From Juglans regia (Eukaryota > Streptophyta > Magnoliopsida > Fagales > Juglandaceae): a stretch of DNA of 64,000 bases. The position numbers and the translations under genes are program-made. The number at the start of each line of letters is the position of its first letter. Position 1 is the first letter of the stretch. The stretch lies in NCBI RefSeq assembly GCF_001411555.2, contig NC_049903.1, forward strand, positions 19,945,234 to 20,009,233, written 5' to 3'. The notes under the pieces are model-generated. The model saw nothing but the letters and a program-made list of their open reading frames with translations, had not been told where the DNA came from and searched no databases. Shown piece after piece: positions 34,861 to 46,400 of this stretch.

Positions 34861-35435
34861 TGTTAGGGACAAAATTAACTGGGTCCAACCCATTGAAAAC
34901 CTATCACTAATACTAAGGAAGAGATAAAGCCAAGAGATAAGGAGGGAAGACATAAGGCAAGGAAGATATAGACCAAAGGTAGTTGGCTCATACTCCTAAA
35001 AGGAAAATGTTTCATAAAAGACTCAATCACTCCAAGATAATAGACCTCTATATAAGGAGGAGACTCTCCACAAACTCCCTATGTATAAACTCCACCACAC
35101 ATAGCGACTCCAAAAGATCTCTCTCAAAGGAGGCATCGTCTCCAACCTCCTGAAATCTTAAATTTCTCCATTATATTGAGCGATATGTGAGGCTATGAGA
35201 GATTGTAAAATCACCTATTATAGAGGATTTTGCCTCCAAATAACCCATGGACGTAGGCTTTTATGCTAAACCGCATAAATCTCCGTGTCTCTCTTTATTT
35301 ATTTTTATTCGTTTATTTATTATTTATTATATGGATGAACACAGATAGTATTGTATCGAAGCCTGAATCACCTAAGTGAGCAGAGAATCATTCTTTCCTC
35401 CTTTCCAGCCTTTTATGCAATTTTTGGCATTAACA
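34861..35435 (+). mobile_element. 575-bp solo LTR inserted in the copia reverse transcriptase
   Basis: It starts TGTTAGGGACAAAAT and ends GGCATTAACA, with TGTTA/TAACA inverted tips. ACAAG at 34856-34860 and ATAAG at 35436-35440 form a 5-bp duplication with one difference. CTATATAAGGAGGAG near 35049 is a TATA-box-like promoter motif expected in an LTR. No internal coding region is present, so it is a solo LTR or very small non-autonomous element; its family is not identified. Confidence 0.82.
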
Positions 35436-35440
35436 ATAAG

Positions 35441-36480
35441 AAAATGTCTATCTCTCTTTATCGTCTGGATTTGAAGATGCCAATAATCCACGTCATGTGT
35501 GTCTCTTACACAAAACTTTGTATGGATTAAAGCAAGCTCCTCGGGCTTAGTATTTGAAATTCAGCAACTATATTCAACATATGGGATTCCAACGTTATCC
35601 CTATGACAACTCACTCTTTTACAGCCGACAAGGGTCCAACATCCTCATACTTCTCATCTACAGGGACAACATCATCCTTACTGAAAATTATACTACACAG
35701 CTCACTAAATTTGCCCAGCACCTGTCCTTTGTTTTCACACGAAGGATCTCGACAATCTTCACTATTTTTTGGGACTTCAGGTGACACGTGATACTTCAAC
35801 TTTAACCCTCACCCAAACACGGTATCTACTATATCTTCTCCATCGATTTGGCCTTGAGGTTGTTAAACCAATTTCGACTCCAATGGTAACTGGTACTATT
35901 CTCACTCATAGATGGATCTCCTTTCATAGCCCTACTGATGCTCACTTTCAAGCATTCAAGAGCATTTACCATTATTTGAAATGAACCATCAACCTTGGTC
36001 TTACCTTCACCAAAGCTCCACTTTCTGCTTTAAGCGATTTTTGTGAGGTCAGCTGGCCAGGTTTGAGGGATGACTGACACTCCATAATCGGATTTGCTGT
36101 CTATATTGGTTAGAACCTGTTGTCTTGGGGCGCAAAGAAACATAACACTGTCTCAAGAGATCAACTGCAGAGGCTGAGTATTGTGCTTTGGCAGCCACAG
36201 AAACTAAACTCATGTGGTTCAAACATCTTCTCCACAATCTTGGCTATGAACCCCTTCCACCCTCATTGCAGTGCGACAACAAGAGTACAATTAACATAGC
36301 CAAGAATCCTTTTTTTCATCACAGGATAAAACACATTGAAATAGACGTGCACTTTGTGAGAGAACAAGTGGCTTGCATCTTCAACATATTTCAGGTACTG
36401 ATCAAGTTGCCAACATCTTAACGAAACTATTGTGCACTCCCAAATTGACACCACTTCGAAACAAGCTCTATGTCGATTCA
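35441..36480 (+). pseudogene. Copia pol fragment C: end of reverse transcriptase and RNase H
   Basis: Directly after the duplication the frame resumes with [20 protein letters not shown] and LKQAPRA, then a stop. YPYDNSLFYSRQGSNILILL and LQVTRDTSTLTLTQTRYLL complete the RVT_2 domain; the usual YVDD box is altered to YRDN (ILLIYRDNIIL). EYCALAATETKLMWFKHLL and CDNKSTINIAKNPFFHHRIK are the copia RNase H. Stops and frame shifts are frequent. Confidence 0.87.
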
Positions 36481-36493
36481 TTCCTGCCTTGAG

Positions 36494-36505
36494 CTGGAGG
36501 GGGAA
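36494..36505 (+). other. Polypurine tract of the copia element
   Basis: CTGGAGGGGGAA directly precedes the TG of the 3' LTR; its GGAGGGGGAA part is the expected site for plus-strand priming. Confidence 0.7.
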
Positions 36506-36711
36506 TGAAGAGATAAACATCCATCATCCCTCTCGAGAATCCACACATGCCATATCTCTTGCATGATTTTAGCATAATATGTAAATATGGTTTCGTTGTA
36601 TAGCATTAGTGATAGCTGGTACCTTGGCTATAAACAGCTTGTATTATCATACATGTACTCTTTTTAAATCAATACAAAGCCTTGCACGATGTGAGGCCAT
36701 TATTTTCTACA
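36506..36711 (+). repeat. 3' LTR of the copia element
   Basis: It begins TGAAGAGATAAAC and ends ATTATTTTCTACA, the same end as the 5' LTR at 27203-27413. Confidence 0.85.
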
Positions 36712-36985
36712 CTTCTTCCTTGCTGCTACTTTTCACTTACTTCTTTATAAGTTGGTTTTCTCTCTTTGCTTCTTTTTGTTTTCACTATTAGTGACTATGG
36801 TCCCCTCCCCTTATTTATAGTATAGCAACAGGATCCTTAAAGTCAAAGTAAAAAAATAAATGAATAAAAGTTGGTAAGGGTTAAACCCATGTTACCCCAA
36901 TGCCTATTTTGACACCCTAGGTGTAGGTGGAATCTCGACATTGCAATTTCGGTTATTTTCTCCATAAATGATGCGATCCCTTATC
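36712..36985. other. No recognised feature between the copia 3' LTR and a repeat block
   Basis: CT-rich sequence follows the LTR and then plain AT-rich DNA. No family-like ORF was seen. Confidence 0.5.
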
Positions 36986-37310
36986 CTCAACTGCAACTTG
37001 GTCCTCACTTTTCCGAGTAATTTGCTAGGAAGGTATTTTCGACCAAGTTGCTCGGATGCTCGATACTTCCATGCAAGTGTGCCGAGTAATATGCTCGGTC
37101 ATCTCGAGCAAAGATGCCGAGCAAGTATGCTCTATCATCCCAAGCAACACACCGAGTAAGTATTTCGAGCAAGCATTCCAGACAACATACCAATCACTAT
37201 ATCGAGCAAGTATTCCAAGCTACAAATTGAGCAACACAACAAGTAACATGCTCAGTCATTCCAAGCAAGTATGGTCGAATCCTCTTAAGTCTCAGGGCTT
37301 GATCCTTCTA
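36986..37310. repeat. Degenerate CGAGCAAGTAT-type repeat block
   Basis: Short phrases such as CCGAGTAATATGCTCGGTCA, CCGAGCAAGTATGCTC, CCGAGTAAGTATTTCGAGCA and GTATTCCAAGC recur at irregular steps of about 25-40 bp. It has no convincing coding potential and no recognised family. Confidence 0.6.
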
Positions 37311-37452
37311 AACTATTATGCTAAAAAATTTTCAAGCTTATTCCAAGCCCGGGTCTCGATTGCTAATATGGCATGTTATGCATTTATGATAATAGAGTAA
37401 TTATTATATCTTAATTTAAAAAATAGATTTTAATTTAGTAATTCGTCTGCTA

Positions 37453-37850
37453 GGTATTACAATACCAATATCTAATCAAGTCCAAAGCTGGTCACGTTGA
37501 CGCATTACGTGCTCAAGGATCGTGCCCGATCAAATTACTCGGGTTACATGGGCGTACGTACTAGTATCTGATCAAGTCTAGACTCGATCACGTCAATGCA
37601 TTACATGCTCAGGACTCATGTCTAGGCAACTTGGGGCGAGCAACATCTCGCATCCATGGGGGAGCACTTTGCTTGCATTACTTGCTCAAGAATCATGTTC
37701 GATCAAATTGTTCGAATACATGGGAGCTCAACTCTCGAACATTTTTACATGAGAGCTTGGCTCTCAAAAATCGTGCCTGATCAAATTGCTCAGATTACAT
37801 GGGCATATCAATATCTGAACAAGTCTAGATCTAGTCACATTGACATGATC
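37453..37850. repeat. Degenerate tandem repeat of about 80-100 bp
   Basis: GCATTACGTGCTCA-like phrases begin at 37502, 37598 and 37675, and TCTGATCAAGTC-like phrases near 37472, 37567 and 37815. CCCGATCAAATTACTCGG recurs with changes. Units have lost or gained parts. The vocabulary overlaps that of the preceding block, so both may come from one unidentified element. Confidence 0.65.
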
Positions 37851-38007
37851 TTCCATCTTTGTCATGGTTAGCGCCATGGTTGATTTGGATGCATGGCAGT
37901 ACCATAGTCTATCCCTTGGTCGATCTGGATCTACGAATGGAGATGTCGTGGGTCTATCCGTAGGTCGATATCAACACACTGTGTTGTGTTGTCGTAGGAC
38001 TCCACAC

Positions 38008-38112
38008 TATAGACCCACAGTGTTGTCGTTGCAGCGGGTCTAGGCACCAGAGACCCATGGTGCTACTATTGTCATGAGTCTATGCACAAGAGACCCATGG
38101 TGCTACCGTTGG
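38008..38112. repeat. 40-bp tandem repeat, about 2.5 copies
   Basis: AGAGACCCATGGTGCTAC occurs near 38049 and 38089, and a diverged copy with AGACCCACAGTG near 38010. GGGTCTA recurs upstream near 37950, suggesting an older, longer array. Confidence 0.75.
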
Positions 38113-38439
38113 TTTGGTTTGGTTATTTTGATCCATGACACTATCGTGGGTCACTGGTCCTCATATTGACAACACCACCATGGGTTTGGTCTTGATGGTT
38201 CTCATATCGACGAAAGCAATGAGGGTGTTTCTATCTAATTTGATATGTTTTAGGGGTATTTTAGTCCGTTCGGATATGTAGCAAAGGCACTTTAGCCTAT
38301 CCCTAGAACTGTAGATGGGCAAGTTGGTCAGATTAGTCTCTACAGCAAGGGTATTCAATTCAACATGGGATCTGTAGAAGGCCATTTTGGTCAAAATAAC
38401 ATGAATTTCTATGCCCTAGCCCCTAAACTCGCTCTTTTA

Positions 38440-39347
38440 TTATAGATAGAAATGTGGTTTTTTTTAGCAAAGTTTTTGCTTGGAGAGCATGCAAGGAAAG
38501 TTTACCATCTAAGGCCAATCTTATTAACAGAAAGCTAGATATAAGTGGACAATATTGTTTCTGTCACCACCAGATGGAAGATTTAACCCATGCTTTGTTG
38601 TTATTAACCCCCCACCCCCATTTATGAGATATGGTTTAGAAAATTTGTTGTTTTACAACACGATTTCTATTTTAGTTCCTTCATTTCTACTGGAATGGAA
38701 ATATTCTTGAAAGATTCAATTGATGAGTTTACAGATTTCTTCTTAATGGCTTGGGCCTTTTGGTTAAGAAGGAATAAGATGGTCCATGTCTAGATTCCTT
38801 TACCACCACAACAAGTTATTGGATTTGCTTTCTCAAAAAAATTCAAGTCAGATAATGCATTGCATTAGAAGGGACTTCTTATTACAAAGAATCTGTAGTA
38901 TAGGTGGTCACCACCTTCTCAGGATTTTCTTAAACTCAATATTGATGGGGCCCTCTTTTTTGAGTTGAATAAAGCTGGTTTGGGTGCTATCTTAAAGGAT
39001 CATGTGGGAGATGTTCTTATGATAGTAAGTAGAGCAGAATCTCTACAACTGGAACCAGAGCAAGTAGAAGCAGCGGTTTTGTTGAGAGGATTACAATTTT
39101 GCTTGAATATTGGTATATTTGATGCAAAGATTTCCTCAATGCAAACTCCAACACAACAATAGATCAACTAATGAGGCTGCCCATCGACTTGCTAAATATG
39201 CATGGTTCATTGAAGATATGAGTATTTGGTGGAATAATATTCTTCCTTTCATTGAGACTGTAATTTTCATTGATCAACACTATTGTACACTATTTTAAGA
39301 TTTTATACTTTGATGAAATGAAGTTTTCTCTCTATAAAAAAAAAATA
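38440..39347 (+). pseudogene. 5'-truncated LINE fragment: zf-RVT remnant and RNase H
   Basis: Around 38465-38640 the frames recall the zf-RVT region of plant LINEs. FLKLNIDGALFFELNKAGLG and AILKDHVGDVLMIVSRAESL (38925-39050) are the RNase H start, and NRSTNEAAHRLAKYAWFIED (39154 onward) is its end after a frameshift. The piece ends at an A tract (39338-39347), as expected for a 5'-truncated LINE insertion. It is not functional. No target-site duplication was recognised. Confidence 0.78.
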
Positions 39348-39728
39348 TGTCAGATATATTTTATAATAATTTCTTTTTACAATATAATAGACTAAATTAA
39401 ACTAAGTAAATAAATATTTTTTACTGGGTAAGATTTAGGTCTATACAATACATTTCTCTTTGTCATTACCCATGAAGTTAAACGATTAGCTCCATCTGTG
39501 ACTGCCACGTGTGAGGCTTGGCCTATAACATGCTACTACTATGTGGCATAAAATGAAATAGTGACACGTTGATAACGACCAAAAGACATTCCTCCCCTAA
39601 TTTCAGCCAACACAAAGGTCAATCGAGACTTTGCTAGTGGCTAGTTGAGCAGGACATCCTTAATTTTCTTTCAGGAAAGAAAGGAACAGGACATCCTTTG
39701 AAGTCTAATCTCTGCAAAGCACGCACAC
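39348..39728. other. Intergenic, no recognised feature
   Basis: No ORF with family resemblance and no repeat visible by eye. Confidence 0.5.

Positions 39729-39778
<50 letters not shown>
39729..39778. repeat. Compound microsatellite (AT)n(AG)n
   Basis: An AT run up to 39750 passes directly into an AG run up to 39778. Confidence 0.95.
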
Positions 39779-39781
<3 letters not shown>

Positions 39782-40164
39782 TTGGTAGAAAAGAAAGGAT
39801 GCCTTGGAAATATTCGGAGATGGCGAGAGTTTTTAAACATTTCATTACTAGTAGTGAAAAAGTTGTTTAGAGGAATTTTTGTAGGATCTTGGAAAATTCG
39901 TGAGACTCGTTGAGAATAATAAATATGATTGGATGGAAAAATATGTAGGGAATAAGTACTTTTATGGGGTATAACAAATAATTAAAATCTATAATAAATC
40001 AAACTCTCCTTCTTGTGTGTGGTGGCTTGGGTTTGACGGGTAGACCATCTTTCAACGAGATCAACCACCTTTGTGGCGACCTTTAGGGCCAAAAGTGGGT
40101 GGTTGATCGACAACGAAAGCCACCACCGGCCGAAGACCACTCCTCTTTGGGGGGAAGAGGAGAG

Positions 40165-40167
<3 letters not shown>

Positions 40168-40211
<44 letters not shown>
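40168..40211. repeat. (TA)n microsatellite
   Basis: An uninterrupted TA run of about 44 bases. Confidence 0.95.
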
Positions 40212-40217
<6 letters not shown>

Positions 40218-40388
40218 TACTACTATTTAGAATTTTTTTACTACTTCTTGGGTATTTTGAAAATCTATTTGCCTGAAGAGTTTTTATACTGTGGATGATT
40301 TTGGATGTTTGGAAAGAAAACTCTCTAGGATTTGAAAAACTTCTCCAACTCTAAATATGTCTTGGTGAAGTGTTCAGTTGGTTAGATT

Positions 40389-40600
40389 ATGCTTGATTAG
40401 GGGTGAGAGTTGGCCGATTTGGACCAGAAAAATCGATCGGACCCACCATTTCAGTTCGAACCGAATTGATCCGGACTGAACTGGACCCGGTCAGTCTCGA
40501 TCCAAATTCCATAGGACCGAACGTATTCGATCCAGTCCCTAGTCCAGGGGTTTTTCACCCCGGACTGGATCAAATGGAAATAAAAAAATAATAATAAATA
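40389..40600 (+). repeat. AGGGGTG...CCGGACTGAACTGG dispersed repeat
   Basis: It begins ATTAGGGGTGAGAGTTGG and contains TTCGAACCGAATTGATCCGG, GGACCCGGTCAG and, near the end, CACCCCGGACTGGATC. It resembles the CGGTTCGGTT-type blocks elsewhere in the window. The AT-rich tract that follows may be part of the same element. Confidence 0.45.
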
Positions 40601-41960
40601 TTTTATAATTTATATATATTAATTATATAATAATTGTATATAATTAATTATATAATTCTCATCTAATCAAATCCTATCACTAACTAACCATTAAGTAATT
40701 ATTAACTAATACTAATATTTATAATTTTATACTAATACTAATAATCTAATATAGACTAAAGTTATACTAATATAGTTATAACCTATACTAAATCACTATA
40801 ACTAATATTACTAATATATAGCTATACTATATTACTAATAGTCTAATACTATTATATAGTTATACTAATCACGCTATAAGTCTATAACTATATATATTTA
40901 GTATCAATGTATTATTATATTCTTGAATGTATAACTATAATATATGGAACTAGACTACTAGTATATATTAATATATTAACATATTATAAGATTAAGATAT
41001 TAAGAGTTATAGTATAATTTATAAATTTATAATAGTATGGATAATTAAATAATTTATGCTTATTTATAATAGTATGTTAAGTATGTATCTTTCTCAATTA
41101 TGGATGTAATATGTATGGATAATTAAATTATTTATGCTTATTGCATCATATACAAAATGTAAAAAGTTGTATATGGCTCATTATGCATTAACTTAGAATC
41201 TAGAACTATCATAATACATTGACATATTCTAAGTTAGTAATAAAATAATAATTAACATCATCAATATAATTATAACTAAACTAAATCACTATAACTATAA
41301 TTATAATTTATCATTAAATCACTATAAGTCTATTGTCTATATATAGTATTAATATCACTCTCAGTCTATGACTAATGACGATATCACTATGAGTCTATGA
41401 GACTATGATCATATATTATTATATAGTATTAATATCACTATTAAAATAGTAATATAGTATATAGTAATAATAGTATTAGTAATAACTTAGTATTAATGTA
41501 TAATATATAGTATTAGTATCACTATATCATTATAATATATATACACACACAGTATAAGTCTATATGTAGTAGACTAGCAGTAACACTATAATAGTATAAT
41601 ATATAGTATTAGTATATATTAATATATTATATAAGAGTTATAGGCTTATAGCATAATATATGTATAGTAGTATAGTATTAAAATCACTATAACTATATAT
41701 ATCTAATACAATGATTTATTAATCATATTACATATACAAAAGTAAAAACTTAAAAGTTTAACATATTGACAATTATCATAGATTTATAGAATCATAAATT
41801 ATAATACATTGACATACTCTAAGTTAGTAACAAATTAGCAATTAATATTTAACATCATAAATATAATTATCATTAATTATTTTTTTAATGAGTTAATTAA
41901 ATAATCCACATTAACTAGTTTACTTAATTTTAATTTTACTAATTTAAATAATTTTTTTAA
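40600..41960. repeat. Long AT-rich low-complexity tract built from short phrases
   Basis: About 1.36 kb is composed mainly of recurrent phrases such as TATAGTATTAATATCACTAT, CTATACTAAATCACTATAAC and TTATAATAGTATG, with very few G or C runs. No coding potential. ACATTGACATACTCTAAGTTAGTAA near 41806 repeats with small changes near 41216, so larger units also exist. Confidence 0.7.
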
Positions 41961-42119
41961 TTAATTTATGTGCCAAAAGGATAAAAGAATCACAAGTGAA
42001 AAACACACATGATCTGCCATTAAAGAAACGGTGCCGTTTGGTACAAAATTGGACCTAAACGACGCCGTTGCGTGAAACGGCCTCTTTTAACATAGGATAT
42101 AGCTAATTGACATTTTGCA

Positions 42120-42191
42120 TGAAAGTTTGAAAAAATTGTAATAATTAAATGAATTGAATTAAAATCAACTTATTATCCAAACAAGGCCTAA
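42120..42191. mobile_element. MITE remnant, one end
   Basis: GAAAGTTTGAAAAAATTGTA followed by CTTATTATCCAAACAAGGCC matches the right half of the GATGAG-family MITEs; the other half is missing. Confidence 0.5.
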
Positions 42192-42283
42192 AAGTCAATT
42201 AGCTGGTAGCTTGAATACAAGTTCTCTCACTCTCTCTATACACACATATATAACACCACCTATAAGATAGGATAATTTTCTAG

Positions 42284-42475
42284 TCTAATGCATCATTTGT
42301 TTTCATAAACTATCTCATCTCATCTAATCATTACAAATTTTCCAAACTCCCAAACAAAATACAATAAACAATTCAACTTTTTCAAATCTTAAAATAAAAA
42401 TAATATTAAAAAATTACATTCTAACAATATTTTATACAACTTTTAATTTTCATCTCATCTATGCAACATAAATAG
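42284..42475. mobile_element. MITE of the GATGAG family
   Basis: ACTATCTCATCTCATCTAAT near the left and TTTTCATCTCATCTATGC near the right enclose the shared core ACAATAAACAATTCAACTTT. Its orientation is opposite to the copy at 25348. The outermost tips are not clear. Confidence 0.55.
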
Positions 42476-43422
42476 TTCAACACAAGGACAGACACATGAA
42501 TAGTAAACGTACTGATCATAGACACGACTCTTCAAAAAATTATTATTAATTTTTGGATTTATTTGAATTTTGTTTCTTTGATGGGTTTGAATAAAAAAAA
42601 TTATAATACTTTATTTAAAAGTTATGTAAAAAGTAGTAAAATAATAATGGTTAGGATTAGCTCATGAAAAAGAGTATGGCAAAGTGGAAGGACAAATGGC
42701 GTTAAAAAAACTCCAAACATGGTTGAGTGACACATCTCACCTTCAGCATCATTAATGATTCGTATAATGCTATTAAATAAACCAACAAACTTAATACTTA
42801 GACTGAATAATGTCCCAAAATCATGTATGAAAGTAATAACAGGTCCAAAAAAAAAAAAGTTCAAAAAGTTAAGACATTGTGGATGGTTATGCTCTCTAGA
42901 TTGTTGAACAGTCCAAGAATGTGGCCAGCTTCAACCTTAAATTCTAAAAATATCCTTACAGCTTGGTCTTAGTTTCATTTCCATGTAAAGAACTGCAGCT
43001 GTGCAGGAGAAAAATATATTTATGTACTTCAGTGAATACATTTAAATGCATTATACATATGAATTAGGAATTGGCACATGATTACATACAATCGAACCAA
43101 AGGTAGAAATGATATTATCCACATCAAGGAATCAAAATTTGTGGATTATGCACAGCCGGAAGACCAACCAAGATTGGAATGGCAACTACAAAGTCTTCAA
43201 GCCCTTGAAATGGCAACAAGTAAGATGTTGCAGTGCTCTTTGCTAAAAAAGGCAAGGGATGATGAGACAAGGCTATGAGATTAGAATAAAATTTACTTCG
43301 TGTCATAATCTATAACTCAGATGTGAGATACATAGTATCATCCTATATGCAGTCCCCTCCAATGGGTTTCAGTTGAGCCAGCCCTTTCTCGCCAGCAGAA
43401 ATTCGTTTGCATAGCAGTTCGA
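42476..43422. other. Intergenic and 3' flank of the katanin p80 gene
   Basis: It should contain the 3' untranslated region of the gene that ends at 43423 on the minus strand. A 66-codon plus-strand ORF at 43078-43278 shows no recognised motif. No poly(A) signal could be fixed. Confidence 0.45.
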
Positions 43423-46400
43423 TTATGATTCTTGAAGAACTAGATTCAATTCCTGAGCAGATTTTGCCAGCAGACCACCCTTCCTGCAGTAAATTCAAGA
43501 CAGAAGATTGTCTATTTTGTCTCTTATTAAATTTTTAAGGAAAGAGACTGCCCAGGCTAATAGGGCATTCCACTTGTTAAAAAACTATGCAATGGTGTTC
43601 CAGGACTTGCGAATGATCACTAGAGGTTCAGCATGCCACAATGTACTTGAAAACAAGAAGCTACCCAAACATGAAACACGGCTATGGATTTCGGTTAGGC
43701 AATCAACTCATGTGGGTCGCACAGATTCGCAATATAGGGACAGGTATTAAGGAATGCCAAGGACCAGGATTTACCTATCTCGGCTTTCCAAATATTACTA
43801 TACTACAAATTGTTCAAGTTTTCTTCTTTCAAAATAAAACTAAGGGGTTGGGTTTCAGCCATTCAGATATCAGGGATAATTCTAATTGCCACATTTCTCA
43901 AACCCTTCCAATTCCTAATATTATTCTGCCGTACTTTTCATGTCAGCAATGCAACCTTCCCCCCTCCCTTTCCTTATTCTTTGCTTGGGCATTATTGCAT
44001 GAGGCATGTCCAGAAAACATTATTCTAAATCCTCGTATGAAATCCTTATCAAAGAAAAAACCTAAAATGAAAACTTTAGCATACACTATTCTGAGCAAAT
44101 AGTACAAGTGTGAAACTCAAGATCACACGTTTACCTTGCAAGTGCCGGGAGAACTTTCCGAATCTTTTGCAGCTGAATAAAACACTGCTTACAGCATGCT
44201 AGCCTGTGTTTAAATTTTGGATAAAGTCATTTCATCACACCAAGTAATTCTCAATCACCCTTACCCACCAAAGAAGGTAAAAGCAACATGCCCATATTAG
44301 TATAAAAATAAGAAACCTTTGCTCTGCCTGAAGATCAACACCAACAGCAGGAGGTGCTGAAATGGTTGAGTGTATCACCGGGCCAAAGGCAGCTACAAGC
44401 TTCAATAGCATCTCCAATGACATATTTGCCTGCCTATAACAGTAGCGGCATAAGAATATATATTAGAACTTATCTGTCAACCCCAGTGAAATAGGAGAAA
44501 TTACCACCTCTCCCTCAATCTAGCACGTGTTAGGTTAAACAGCACAAAATACTATTTGGCTAACTTTTTCGTTGACATATCTAAAGTATCAACAATATGG
44601 AGTTCTACAAGCAATAATTAATACTATATACAAGAACTCCTAAGTATCATTTTCTCTTTCCTAAGGTTGAATTCCTTTCCCTACAAATTAAAGTGCCAAA
44701 AGAGGTCAAAGAATTATACTTTTTGTGAACCTGAACCATGTGAGAGAACCACGTAAGATAAAATATCCGCAGCTCTATTTGTAGGGTGATGGATTGTGAG
44801 GACTACACTATGACAACATAAAATTCCAACTCAAAAATCGTCCAGCCCCTGGCATTAGAATCTGCTCCCCATCTTATGCATGAAACAAGTTACCTTTCTA
44901 CCTTGCTATCGAGCAAGCCCAAAAGTACAGGAAGAAAGCATGAAAATAGATCTAAGGTGAGAATCTCCATTTTCTCCATGAGAACACTGGTCACATCTGC
45001 TTGCACCTGCAACAATATCAAATGAATGTTAGATAAACAAAATATGGGTGAAAAAAAGCAGCACACTCGGAACTCTTCCAACAAATACCCACAGAATGAT
45101 CCGGCAACTTCCTCAGTGCACTAATAGCACCTTTGATATCATTCCGCTCCCAGAAATGCCGCACCACCTGTAAGCCAACATTATGAAAAATGTGACTTCC
45201 ATTGCAAAACAACTTCAGAAAGAAATCATGTAATTTAATGTATGGTCCTTGACTTGGTAAAAAATTGTTCTTCTTTATGTCTTTCCCTAATCTTTGTACC
45301 AGCAAGAAGTTTTTTTAATTACTACAAACAGCAATATACAGAGGATGAGTTTGCATCTCTCAGGTGGCATGGTAAATGTGGTAACAACTAGCAAATCAAT
45401 GGGATGCATGGCATGACTATTCAATCTGCTCAACCAAGGTTACCTGTAATTTTGTTAAGCGGGAGCGAAGGGTACTTAGGAATACTTCATGAGTTTCCAT
45501 GAGACCTTCGGTAGCATCCCTATCACTTGCAGAAGTCGAGTTCCATCTAGACATTTGAGGTTCTCCTTTCTGTTAATTACAAAACAATGTGAAACGATAA
45601 TTGGATGATTTTAGCTTATCCAAAAGTTGGTGTGTCCCTATGAGTTGATTTGACCTAGAACTAACTGTTTCAATAACGCTGGGGGTCTCCCACTTGTTGA
45701 GAGAAAACTTCCACAACTCTCATTGCATTGCATTTTCATATAAAATATTTTCAAGGTGGTACACAGTAAATAATTTAGTGTTTCCAGGACAGGAAAAATT
45801 TGGGGAAACAGGGGCTGATTTTTACCCTCATTAGTCGGTTAGATATTTTTTAACATTCAATAAATTTATTTCTCCACATTATGTAACAGTTGAAAAAATA
45901 GTAACCATCAAATGGAAATCTTGGATTAGTAACTGGGAGGTTTCCTAATAAAGCAATATGATTGAGGGCCAATTCAAATACTTCTATATTTATAGCAGCA
46001 AAGTCCTAGCTTTGACAATGTCTGATCACTTCTTAATACACTTTCTAAAATTGTTATATATAAAATGTTCACATTTTCATGCGTCATATTAATTGGGACC
46101 TAGACTGTAATCAGAATCTGCAAAAGTAGTAGAGATGCCACTATTGATATATGCCTATACTAATATGCTCTAGAAAAGCTTTCCTATTACAGCTGCAAAA
46201 TGTTTACCGGTATGGTGGGAGTTATATCCGTTACAGGTATCACACAAGACCCTGTAGATGCTTGATCTTCATTGCCATTCACGCTGTCTCTTCTTTCAAA
46301 CCTCTCAACAAGAGACCGGGTCCTTCCTCGTACAACTGCAACTGCCAAATGGAATTTTTTAAAAGAGTCAAGATCTATCCCAATTGCATTTTCTATAAAA

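Larger units (their letters stand above)
27203..36711 (+). mobile_element. Degenerate Ty1/copia LTR retrotransposon split by two LTR insertions
   Basis: Two related LTRs (27203-27413 and 36506-36711) begin TG and end CA and flank gag, integrase, copia-type reverse transcriptase and RNase H remnants in the copia order. Removing the insertions at 29207-33777 and 34861-35435, plus their duplicated 5-mers, leaves about 4.35 kb, a usual copia length. Many stops are present. No matching 5-bp duplication is seen outside the LTRs, so either the flanks have decayed or the ends are misplaced by a few bases. Confidence 0.88.

Noticed and set aside
37453..38112. A CRISPR-like array
   Set aside because: Units are diverged throughout, spacing is irregular and there is no repeat-spacer pattern; the DNA is plant nuclear.
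39698..39913. Plus-strand frame with Glu-Arg and Ile-Tyr repeats
   Set aside because: The repeats are only the translation of a dinucleotide microsatellite.
43078..43278. Plus-strand 66-codon open frame beside the katanin p80 3' end
   Set aside because: No recognised motif; it overlaps the presumed 3' untranslated region on the other strand.
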